A stretch of 33,170 bases of DNA. It comes from Cellvibrionales bacterium UBA1969. Lineage in GTDB: Bacteria > Pseudomonadota > Gammaproteobacteria > Pseudomonadales > UBA7434. The notes beneath the pieces are model-generated. The model was not told where the DNA came from and did no database searches. It saw only the letters and a list, made by a program, of their open reading frames with translations. Both the position numbers and the translations under genes were made by a program. Positions 17,365 through 24,093 of this stretch are shown piece by piece (positions within the stretch are counted from its first letter, which is position 1; each line of letters opens with the position of its first letter). The stretch is from the NCBI GenBank assembly GCA_002339085.1, contig DDDX01000064.1:4332-37501 (forward strand). The letters are read 5' to 3'.

Positions 17365-17388
17365 ACGCTTTATTAACGAAGCGTTTTT
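17365..17388 (+). terminator. Possible weak Rho-independent terminator
   Basis: ACGCTT (17365-17370) pairs with AAGCGT (17379-17384) around an 8-base loop and is followed by a short T-run (17384-17388). It lies about 85 bases after the PA4642-like stop. The stem is only 6 bp, so it is tentative. Confidence 0.35.
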
Positions 17389-17423
17389 ACGCTTGAATAT
17401 TTCGATGCTTTCCGCGACCATGA

Positions 17424-17445
17424 AATCATCGAATCATCGAATCAT
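17424..17445. repeat. Short tandem repeat, 8-bp unit AATCATCG, about 2.75 copies
   Basis: The unit AATCATCG is repeated head to tail at 17424-17431 and 17432-17439, with a partial third copy to 17445. It ends 26 bases before the SDR start codon, just upstream of its ribosome-binding site. It may be a slippage-prone site in the leader. Confidence 0.6.
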
Positions 17446-17471
17446 TAATTCATTCAAAGAGAGAAATCACT

Positions 17472-18218
17472 ATGCAACGCTTTGAAGGTCAAGTCGCACT
17501 AATAACGGGTGCCGCTGGGGGTATTGGTCAAGCCACTGCCATACGACTTGCCAGCGAAGGCGCTGCTGTGTTTTGTGTTGACCTCGACGCAGAAGGCTTA
17601 CAGCAAACCGTTGCAAGCATCAAAGCCGCAAATGGCAAGGCCTTTAGCCACACCTGTGACGTATCCGACGAACAAGCTGTCATCGATACGATTGCAACCT
17701 GCATCAGTACCTATGGAAAAATCAATCATGTCAGTAACATGGCAGGTATTTTACGCTTTGATCATCTGCATGAAACAAAAATAGAAGACTTCCAAAAAAT
17801 TATGCACGTCAATGTCGGTGGCACTTTTTTAGTCTGTAAACATGCCTTACCTGAACTGATCAAAAGTAAGGGGAATGTTGTCAATGCCGCTTCAACGTCT
17901 AGCTTAGCTGGCGTGCCTTGGGCCGGCATCTACTCAGCTTCTAAGGGCGCTGTCTTAGCAATGACTAAGTCAATGTCGATTGAATACTGTAAACAAGGCG
18001 TGAGAGCTAACTGCGTCTGTCCGGGCGATATTATCACTGGCATGGCAAGCCCAAGCTTCCCAAAAAATGTTGACATGAAACTTATGGATCGCTGCATGTC
18101 GCCTACCGGCCGAAGAGGGCCAGAAGTCGTTGCCAGCGTCATTGCCATGCTCGCATCGAGCGATGGCGAACACATCACTGGCGAAGATATTCGCGTCGAT
18201 GGCGGTACACTTTCCTGA
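17472..18218 (+). CDS. FabG-like short-chain dehydrogenase/reductase
   Basis: A 248-residue classical SDR of usual length. The cofactor motif TGAAGGIG is at 12-19 and Asp37 after the second strand (VDLD) suggests a preference for NAD(H). The CDVSD motif is at 62-66 and SNMAG (88-92) replaces NNAG. The active site has serines at 141-144 and the Tyr154-Lys158 pair in YSASKGA. The C-terminus GEDIRVDGG is typical. It reversibly oxidises a hydroxyl group, with the substrate unknown. GAGAG precedes the ATG. It converges on the Ddn-like gene with 32 bases between stops. The accessory neighbourhood suggests lipid, alkane or sterol catabolism rather than fatty acid synthesis, but that is inference. 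Confidence 0.93.
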   Translation: MQRFEGQVALITGAAGGIGQATAIRLASEGAAVFCVDLDAEGLQQTVASIKAANGKAFSHTCDVSDEQAVIDTIATCISTYGKINHVSNMAGILRFDHLHETKIEDFQKIMHVNVGGTFLVCKHALPELIKSKGNVVNAASTSSLAGVPWAGIYSASKGAVLAMTKSMSIEYCKQGVRANCVCPGDIITGMASPSFPKNVDMKLMDRCMSPTGRRGPEVVASVIAMLASSDGEHITGEDIRVDGGTLS

Positions 18219-18250
18219 GTCAGATAGTAGAACTCACTTAGTGTGTAACT

Positions 18251-18721
18251 TTATTTAATTGGCTCAAGAATCATAACCGGCACTTCTCTGCGGCCATCAA
18301 TTCGTGCACGGTACTCAGCATAACCAGCATACATCGCATCTAACGGCGGCCATAACCGCGTTTCTTCCTCCGCCGTAGCGCGTCGAACGCAATAGGATTT
18401 TTTATCTCCGCCAATTTGACATTCAAGCTCGGGGTTGGCGACCATATTCTTGTACCAAATCGGATAGGTTGACATACCGCCTTGACTCGCGACCACCACC
18501 ACGTTTTCACCGTCTTGAAGGTAAAGTAAAGGCGTCTTACGAATCTTGCCAGTTTTTCGACCCTTAATAGAAAAAATAGCGACTTGCGAACCAAGGAAAG
18601 TATTCCAAAGCCGACCATTTGTCCATTCATAGACACGCACCTGCCAACTGCCGATTTTCTTGATGAAAAAACGACCAAACTTTTCTTGCTTAGCCGTAAA
18701 AGGTTTCACTTCTTCTGTCAT
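18251..18721 (-). CDS. Ddn-like nitroreductase/quinone reductase family protein (PF04075-type, deazaflavin)
   Basis: A 156-residue protein of the F420H2-dependent quinone reductase fold. The signature GRKTGKIRKTPLLYL (54-68) matches the phosphate-binding loop that holds F420 in Mycobacterium Ddn, followed by VVVASQGGMSTYPIWYKNMVANPELECQ (77-104), where P-x-WY-x-N is the second family motif. No signal peptide is seen. Members reduce quinones, nitroaromatics or other activated substrates with reduced F420, although many proteobacterial members are untested and could use another flavin. It stands alone on the minus strand. Its presence raises the question of whether the host makes F420. Confidence 0.85.
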   Translation of the reverse strand: MTEEVKPFTAKQEKFGRFFIKKIGSWQVRVYEWTNGRLWNTFLGSQVAIFSIKGRKTGKIRKTPLLYLQDGENVVVVASQGGMSTYPIWYKNMVANPELECQIGGDKKSYCVRRATAEEETRLWPPLDAMYAGYAEYRARIDGRREVPVMILEPIK

Positions 18722-19049
18722 AACTAGCGCTCTTAATAATAATTCTCATCCAAGAAAACATACTTGGCCTTTTGCAACACCGCTATGATCCCACAAAAAT
18801 CGCTCAAAACCCCAAACTGTTGCCAGTTCGTAACAGTCATCATTCAAGCGCTTAGCCATGACCAATGGACTAAAACGCCTCAAAGTTGATCAAAAAATTA
18901 CCTTTTTTGGTGCGTTTTAGCCATAAACCTTTAGTTTTATACAAAGAAATCAAAGCAGATTTCCATTGCTGTGGTATTTTTTAAAGGCAAGTATGTAGTT
19001 TGTAAAAGGTTAATTTATCACTTACAACAAAAATTTGAGGTAGATAATT
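18722..19049. other. 328-bp intergenic region with a long-armed inverted repeat
   Basis: This divergent region separates the Ddn-like gene and the small membrane protein gene and must hold both promoters. The one clear structure is the perfect 9-bp inverted repeat CTAAAACGC (18870-18878) / GCGTTTTAG (18912-18920) with 33 bases between the arms. No RNA gene is recognised. Confidence 0.5.
18870..18920. repeat. Perfect 9-bp inverted repeat with 33-bp spacing
   Basis: The arms CTAAAACGC (18870-18878) and GCGTTTTAG (18912-18920) are exact reverse complements, centred about 155 bases before the small membrane protein start. This could be a paired operator site or a loose hairpin. It lacks a T-run in either direction, so it is unlikely to be a terminator. 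Confidence 0.6.
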
Positions 19050-19376
19050 ATGAATCCAGTACAAATTGTTCGTATCGTTGCGATAGCAGTCGCTGTGATT
19101 GGTGCCTTCGTTGCTATTCCCGAGGCTGCACTCATTATGGCCATTATTGGTTTAGTTTTAGGCGGAATGGCTGTTGATGCCGATCGTCGAACTGACTTCT
19201 TAGTCCTAGTAATTGCATTAGCAGCTGTTCATAGCGTGCTAGGATCAGAAGGAAATGATGTAATTCCTGTGGTTGGACCCATTGTCAGTGACATAATGGC
19301 TAATGTCAGCTCGATCTTTAATGCCGGCGCTTTAGCGGTGATTATCATGGTTATTAAAGATCGTTTGACCGAATAA
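19050..19376 (+). CDS. Small hydrophobic membrane protein, unknown function
   Basis: A 108-residue protein not recognised as any family. It is mostly hydrophobic, with two or three closely spaced helices (about 7-24, 26-41 and 50-65), a short charged loop DADRRTD (43-49) between them, and a final amphipathic or membrane helix (about 90-102) ending in KDRLTE. A good ribosome-binding site (TTGAGGT) lies about 8 bases before the ATG and a strong terminator follows 15 bases after the stop, so it looks like a real single-gene unit with its own transcript. The position next to the flavoprotein operon does not reveal a role. Confidence 0.75.
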   Translation: MNPVQIVRIVAIAVAVIGAFVAIPEAALIMAIIGLVLGGMAVDADRRTDFLVLVIALAAVHSVLGSEGNDVIPVVGPIVSDIMANVSSIFNAGALAVIIMVIKDRLTE

Positions 19377-19391
19377 TCCACAAATCGCATA

Positions 19392-19422
19392 AAAAAGCCT
19401 GCTTAATGCAGGCTTTTTTTTT
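19392..19422 (+). terminator. Strong Rho-independent terminator
   Basis: A perfect 11-bp stem, AAAAAGCCTGC (19392-19402) with GCAGGCTTTTT (19408-19418), closes a 5-base TTAAT loop and runs into a T-tract to 19422. It ends the transcript of the small membrane protein. With A-runs on the left it could also act on the opposite strand. Confidence 0.93.
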
Positions 19423-19590
19423 ACCCTAGAATCGCCCTATACTCTGTTCACATTCAGTACGCTCGTCGTTGAAAGCAGTGAGCCGCTCATCCTATACACA
19501 TGTTAAGAATATATGACTGTCAGCCGAGTAAAATATTGTTGCTTGCCATATAAAGCAATCATCTAAATTATAATAAACGGATAGCTATTT

Positions 19591-21126
19591 ATGCCAGAGA
19601 AAACCATCGATCGACGAACCTTACTGGCCTCGCTTGCCACAAGTGCGGCTGGCGTTGCGTTAAGCCAACACAGTTCAGCGGGCACTCGGGTTGCAGCCGA
19701 CAGCCATGGGATAAAAAATTGGGACATCATTACCGACGTATTAGTAGCCGGTTCAGGCGCGGCCGGAATTTCTGCCGCCATTGATGCACGTCGAGGCGGC
19801 GCCGACGTATTAGTCGTTGAAAAACTCAACAAACTGGGCGGTTCATCCGCTTTGTCTGGGGGTGTTATTTATGCGGGAGGCGGGACCGCATTACAGAAAG
19901 CCTTGGGGTTTACTGACAGCGTGGAATCCATGTACCACTACATCGCCCATTCAGGTCGCAAGCACCCCCACCTCGATAAAATTCAACGCTACTGTGAACA
20001 AAGCGTTGCTCACTTTGATTGGTTGGTCGACAATGGCGTACCCTACAATAAACTATTTAGTGATGGCAAAGGACTTGGCTTCGATGAAGCCTCACTCTAC
20101 TACTCGGGCAGTGAAGAAGCATGGCCATGGCGTGACGAATGTAGACCCGCGCCCCGCGGCCACGTACCCTGGGAAAAAGGCCACCAAGGCGGCAAGCGTT
20201 TGATGCGCTCATTATTAGCCTCGGCCAAAAAACTCGGTGTAAAAACCCAGAAGCGCGTCTCTGGTGAACGCTTAGTCGTTGAATCAGATGGTCGAGTAAC
20301 GGGCATGCTTGTTGATATTAGGGGCGAGCGTATGGCTATTAAAGCCAAACGCGGTATCGTGTTAGCTTGCGGGGGGTTCATTCATAATCGCGAAATGGTC
20401 AAACTCTACGCGCCTGAACTTTATGACTGTTCGGTGCCATGGGCAAATGCCGGTGATTTAGGGATTGGTATTCAAATGGGTATGGGCGCTGGCGCTGGGG
20501 CATTAAGAATGGATCAAGGTTTTGCCATTGGTCCTATTTACCCACCAGAAAATACTATCGCAGGCATTGCCGTCAATCAAATGGGCCAACGCTTAACGTC
20601 TGAAGAGGGTTATCATGCTGTGATGGGAAATGTTGTTACCTATAAACAAGACGGCATTGCTTATTTTATTTGCGATAAAGACAGCGATCGCCCACAGGGT
20701 GATGACAACCAACCGTTAGTGGCGAAAGCAAACACCATCAAAGAGCTCGAGCAGAAAGCCGGCTTCCCAGTTGGCAGTCTCCAAATGAGTGTTAACTATT
20801 ATAACGAACATGCCAAAAATGGCGAAGACCCGATGTTCCATAAATCTAAAAAGTATCTTTCACCGATTGATAAGCCACCCTTCAAGGTCTATGACCTTTC
20901 AGTAGACAAAACTATGTACAGCTCTCATACCTTTGGCGGCTTACACACCAATGTGGATTCACAGGTCATAAACGTATGGGGCGAGGTCATAAATGGTTTA
21001 TATGCTGCGGGCAGAAACACCTCAGGCCTTCCCACTTCGCCTTATATAGCGAGCGGAATTTCAGTGGGAGACTGCACTTTCTTCGGTCGTCAAGCCGGCC
21101 AACACGCGGCAGCTAACAAGAGCTAA
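19591..21126 (+). CDS. Exported FAD-dependent dehydrogenase (FAD_binding_2, flavocytochrome c/fumarate reductase type), Tat substrate
   Basis: A 511-residue flavoprotein. The N-terminus has a twin-arginine signal (IDRRTLLASLA, then a hydrophobic stretch ending HSSAG at about 31), so the folded protein is probably exported to the periplasm with FAD bound. The FAD motif GSGAAG is at 54-59 with Glu77 for the ribose, then GGSSALSGG. The family C-terminal signature GGLHTN, GLYAAGR and ASGISVGDCTFFGRQAG closes the FAD site. Relatives include fumarate and urocanate reductases and 3-ketosteroid delta1-dehydrogenases; the substrate cannot be fixed here. The middle region is somewhat shorter than in KstD. 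It is followed after 16 bp by a cytochrome c gene, which is probably its electron partner. Confidence 0.9.
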   Translation: MPEKTIDRRTLLASLATSAAGVALSQHSSAGTRVAADSHGIKNWDIITDVLVAGSGAAGISAAIDARRGGADVLVVEKLNKLGGSSALSGGVIYAGGGTALQKALGFTDSVESMYHYIAHSGRKHPHLDKIQRYCEQSVAHFDWLVDNGVPYNKLFSDGKGLGFDEASLYYSGSEEAWPWRDECRPAPRGHVPWEKGHQGGKRLMRSLLASAKKLGVKTQKRVSGERLVVESDGRVTGMLVDIRGERMAIKAKRGIVLACGGFIHNREMVKLYAPELYDCSVPWANAGDLGIGIQMGMGAGAGALRMDQGFAIGPIYPPENTIAGIAVNQMGQRLTSEEGYHAVMGNVVTYKQDGIAYFICDKDSDRPQGDDNQPLVAKANTIKELEQKAGFPVGSLQMSVNYYNEHAKNGEDPMFHKSKKYLSPIDKPPFKVYDLSVDKTMYSSHTFGGLHTNVDSQVINVWGEVINGLYAAGRNTSGLPTSPYIASGISVGDCTFFGRQAGQHAAANKS

Positions 21127-21142
21127 GGCAAGGATAATATCG

Positions 21143-21565
21143 ATGAGGACAATTGGATATTGGATATTTTTCACCACAAAAACTGTTGCGCTGTCAGTAA
21201 CGGTAGCCTTCAGCTTAGCATTCAATACGCATGCTGAATCTTTAAGCGAGTTCACCGGTGATGCCGAAAGAGGTCGCTTAGTCTTTGCCCAATGCCGCAC
21301 CTGTCATTACCCTGAAAAATTTATTGGTCATCATAACGGCCCCAATCTGCATGCCATCTTTGGCAAGGTAGCGGGCAAGCAAGTTGGTTTTGATGATTAT
21401 TCTCAAACGTTTAAAGCCGCGCAGTTTGTATGGACAGAAGATTTACTGTTTGCCTGGTTAGCGAATATCGAAGCCATGTTTCCAGAAACCACTATGATGA
21501 GTTTGGGCGTTACAGACCCGCAGCAGCGGGCTGATTTAATTGCTTACCTAAAACGATTTCGCTAA
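21143..21565 (+). CDS. Periplasmic class I cytochrome c
   Basis: A 140-residue protein with a Sec signal peptide (about 1-31, cleavage near THA-ES) and a mature monohaem cytochrome c of about 108 residues. The haem motif CRTCH is followed by GPNLHAIFGKVAGKQVGF and YSQTFK, with W-x-x-x-x-L. The sixth-ligand methionine lies in PETTMMSLG, and the last helix is DLIAYLKRF. The order and spacing resemble mitochondrial cytochrome c and bacterial c2/c550. AAGGAT precedes the ATG. It lies 16 bp after the FAD dehydrogenase gene, so I infer that it takes electrons from that enzyme and passes them to a terminal oxidase or the bc1 side of the chain. Confidence 0.93.
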   Translation: MRTIGYWIFFTTKTVALSVTVAFSLAFNTHAESLSEFTGDAERGRLVFAQCRTCHYPEKFIGHHNGPNLHAIFGKVAGKQVGFDDYSQTFKAAQFVWTEDLLFAWLANIEAMFPETTMMSLGVTDPQQRADLIAYLKRFR

Positions 21566-21620
21566 GTCTGTTAAGGCGGTCATCGCAATAACATCAGATA
21601 TTTTTTGACAGACGTACGCC

Positions 21621-22598
21621 TTATATCCTTAAGTGCGCAGGTGTGACGCCCGACCAACGTTTGAATGAACGCCTAAAATTAGCCGCGTCACTGTAGCCTA
21701 ACAACAGACCAATTTCCGCAACTGGCAAGGCTGTCTGTTGCAGGTATTCACGGGCTAAGCTATAACGCACTTGATCCAATAGCCGCTGATACCGCGTGCC
21801 CTCTTTGGCTAAACGTCTTTGCAAAGTACTTTCACTCATGTGTAGATATGCCGCCATTGCTTTGCAATTAGGAAAATCTAATCGAGCCGATAATAAGGTT
21901 TGTTTGACACGCTCACTGACAATACCAAGATGTGTCCCGCTACTCATTAGACGATCACACTCGCGACGAAAAATTTCCTGTGCCGCAGGATTCGCACTGG
22001 ACAAACTCATTGCTAAGGTCGGCTTATCAAAAATCAGCGCATATCGGGAAGCACCAAAACGAATCTTCTCGCCAAAAATATAGTGGTACATAGCCAGTTG
22101 ATGGGGCCTTTCGTAAGGTAACTCAAGCTGAATATTAAAAGATGTCTTATCCGTTAGCGCATATAAATTATGTGCAATACCTGAAAACAATGCGTCAATA
22201 TAAAACCGTTCGAGCAATAACGGCAACTCAAGCGCTTTGCCGACCAACTCAAACTTTTCTTTGCTTGGCGATAAATTGACTTGAGCGCTGGGCAATAGCA
22301 TTTTAATGTAACGCATTAACACCCGTAGACTGTCTCCTACAGAGGCGCAACTCATCAATGCGTAGCCTAAAATACCCAGAGACATCATATCTAACTTGCC
22401 ACCAGCCTTTAAGCCCAAGGTAGAATCTTGACTTAATTTAACGGCATTACCACAAAGATTATCGACCTGAAAAGGCGAAAGTGATGCATTCATCGCAGCG
22501 TCAAGTGACTTGAAGCCCGAACCGGCCATTAATTGATCCTCATCAAAGCCAGTTTCAGACAGTAAATCGATCAAAATAGGCAGCACAAATTGGTGCAT
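21621..22598 (-). CDS. AraC family transcriptional regulator (AlkR-like context)
   Basis: A 325-residue regulator with an N-terminal arabinose-binding-like sensor domain (PF12625 type, about 15-190) and a C-terminal double helix-turn-helix of the AraC family (about 225-325), ending LGYSDAANFRRSFKRWSGVTPAHLR, where the second HTH is the family signature. It is divergent from alkB with 175 bp between the starts. In Acinetobacter the AraC/XylS-type AlkR activates the divergent alkane hydroxylase gene alkM, so by position I infer that this protein controls alkB in response to an alkane or a product. It could instead control the flavoprotein-cytochrome pair, which converges on it. Confidence 0.9.
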   Translation of the reverse strand: MHQFVLPILIDLLSETGFDEDQLMAGSGFKSLDAAMNASLSPFQVDNLCGNAVKLSQDSTLGLKAGGKLDMMSLGILGYALMSCASVGDSLRVLMRYIKMLLPSAQVNLSPSKEKFELVGKALELPLLLERFYIDALFSGIAHNLYALTDKTSFNIQLELPYERPHQLAMYHYIFGEKIRFGASRYALIFDKPTLAMSLSSANPAAQEIFRRECDRLMSSGTHLGIVSERVKQTLLSARLDFPNCKAMAAYLHMSESTLQRRLAKEGTRYQRLLDQVRYSLAREYLQQTALPVAEIGLLLGYSDAANFRRSFKRWSGVTPAHLRI

Positions 22599-22773
22599 AG
22601 TATTTTCCGTTTATTCACTTAAAACGTTTATCTATGGCCGCTAGTATACTTTAATTGACTGGATTCGACACCTTTGTAGGCTGTATTTAACCCCGACAAA
22701 GACCGTATATGACTCATTATGATCTCCTCTTACGCCCTAAAATGAATTCAAACCATGGAGGAGCTATTGAGAC

Positions 22774-23916
22774 ATGGTCAAATACACGTTTAACCACCTT
22801 GAAAAAGGTTTGATCGAATACATCGACCACAAACGCTATTTATGGCTCATGGCCATCATGCTGCCGATTATTCCTCTTGGCGCCATCGCTCTTTATTTTC
22901 AAACTCATCAAGCTTGGCTCCTTGCAATGCCTTTATTGGTATTCTATGGCGTCATTCCAATCGTTGATCTCATCGTCGGCGAAGACGAAAATAACCCACC
23001 TGAATTAATAGTCCCACAACTTGAAACCGATAACTACTATCGATGGCTGACCATCGCCACAGTACCTTTGCATTTTTTTGTGCTTATTGCCATTGCATGG
23101 GTTGTCGGCACAGAAACACTGTCAGCCATTATTGTGTTTGCTCTAGCGCTCACTGCAGGCGCATACAGTGGTATCGGTATCAGCACAGCCCATGAATTGG
23201 GACACAAAAATACTGCGCTCGAAAAATGGCTGGCAAAAATACTATTAGCCGTGCCAGCATACGGTCATTTTGGTATCGAACATAATCGCGGTCATCATAT
23301 CTGGGTGGCCACGCCCAAAGACCCCGCCAGTGCTCGTATGGGCGAATCAATCTACGCCTTCGCCTGCCGTGAAATACCAGGCGCCTTTATACGCGGCTTT
23401 GAATTAGAAAAGCAACGACTCGCTAACAAGGGGCAACCTTTTTGGTCAGTTGAAAATGATTTACTGCAATCGTATGCGCTAAGCGCTTTATTACAGGGCA
23501 GCCTTATTTATGTCTTCGGCTGGATTATGCTGCCTTTCTTGATTATTCATAATATCTGGGCCTGGTTTATTTTAACCTCGGCCAACTACATCGAGCATTA
23601 TGGCTTACTACGGGAAAAGCTACCAAATGGTCGCTATGAAAAGTGCCAACCCCATCACTCTTGGAACGCCAACTTTATTATCAGCAACGTACAATTTTTC
23701 AATATTCAACGTCACTCTGATCACCATGCTAATCCAACCAGACGCTACCAAAGTTTGCGTAATTTTGAACATATCCCCCAAATGCCCATCGGCTATCACG
23801 GCATGTATATGCTCGCTTACTGCCCGCCATTATGGTTTCGTGTGATGGATAAGAAGCTGTTGTCATTGCCGCATATCAACGGAGACTTAAGTAAGGTAAA
23901 TCGGCATACCATCTAA
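22774..23916 (+). CDS. alkB: Alkane 1-monooxygenase AlkB (membrane di-iron hydroxylase)
   Basis: A 380-residue integral membrane hydroxylase. All histidine boxes are intact: HELGH (140-144), EHNRGHH (169-175), the AlkB signature NYIEHYG (271-277) and QRHSDHH (312-318). Five or six membrane helices lie at about 24-44, 48-66, 92-112, 115-135, 235-255 and 255-272. AlkB adds oxygen to the terminal carbon of medium-chain alkanes using electrons from rubredoxin and rubredoxin reductase; neither gene is in the window. GGAGGAG lies about 10 bases before the ATG. The intergenic region shared with the AraC regulator holds a TTGACT (22655-22660) that could be a -35 box, with a poor -10. Related fatty-acid desaturase-like hydroxylases are the only serious alternative. 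Confidence 0.96.
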   Translation: MVKYTFNHLEKGLIEYIDHKRYLWLMAIMLPIIPLGAIALYFQTHQAWLLAMPLLVFYGVIPIVDLIVGEDENNPPELIVPQLETDNYYRWLTIATVPLHFFVLIAIAWVVGTETLSAIIVFALALTAGAYSGIGISTAHELGHKNTALEKWLAKILLAVPAYGHFGIEHNRGHHIWVATPKDPASARMGESIYAFACREIPGAFIRGFELEKQRLANKGQPFWSVENDLLQSYALSALLQGSLIYVFGWIMLPFLIIHNIWAWFILTSANYIEHYGLLREKLPNGRYEKCQPHHSWNANFIISNVQFFNIQRHSDHHANPTRRYQSLRNFEHIPQMPIGYHGMYMLAYCPPLWFRVMDKKLLSLPHINGDLSKVNRHTI

Positions 23917-24093
23917 GCGTAAGGTTAATCACTATGCAGATCTTTGCTACTAAGTCATCGCTTTAATTGCAATCGTTTCACTTTACTAGTAAAAAACTTA
24001 TTGTCTGTGATGATAGTTAGGATGCCAAGTATGACCATGCATTGCTATACGTAATAAAGCTCATAATAACTCACTCAACAAAGGATGATTAGC

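Noticed and set aside
21571..21634. TAAGGCG ... CGCCTTA repeat between the cytochrome and AraC genes as a bidirectional terminator
   Set aside because: The arms are about 35 bases apart with no T-run, so a stable terminator hairpin is unlikely.
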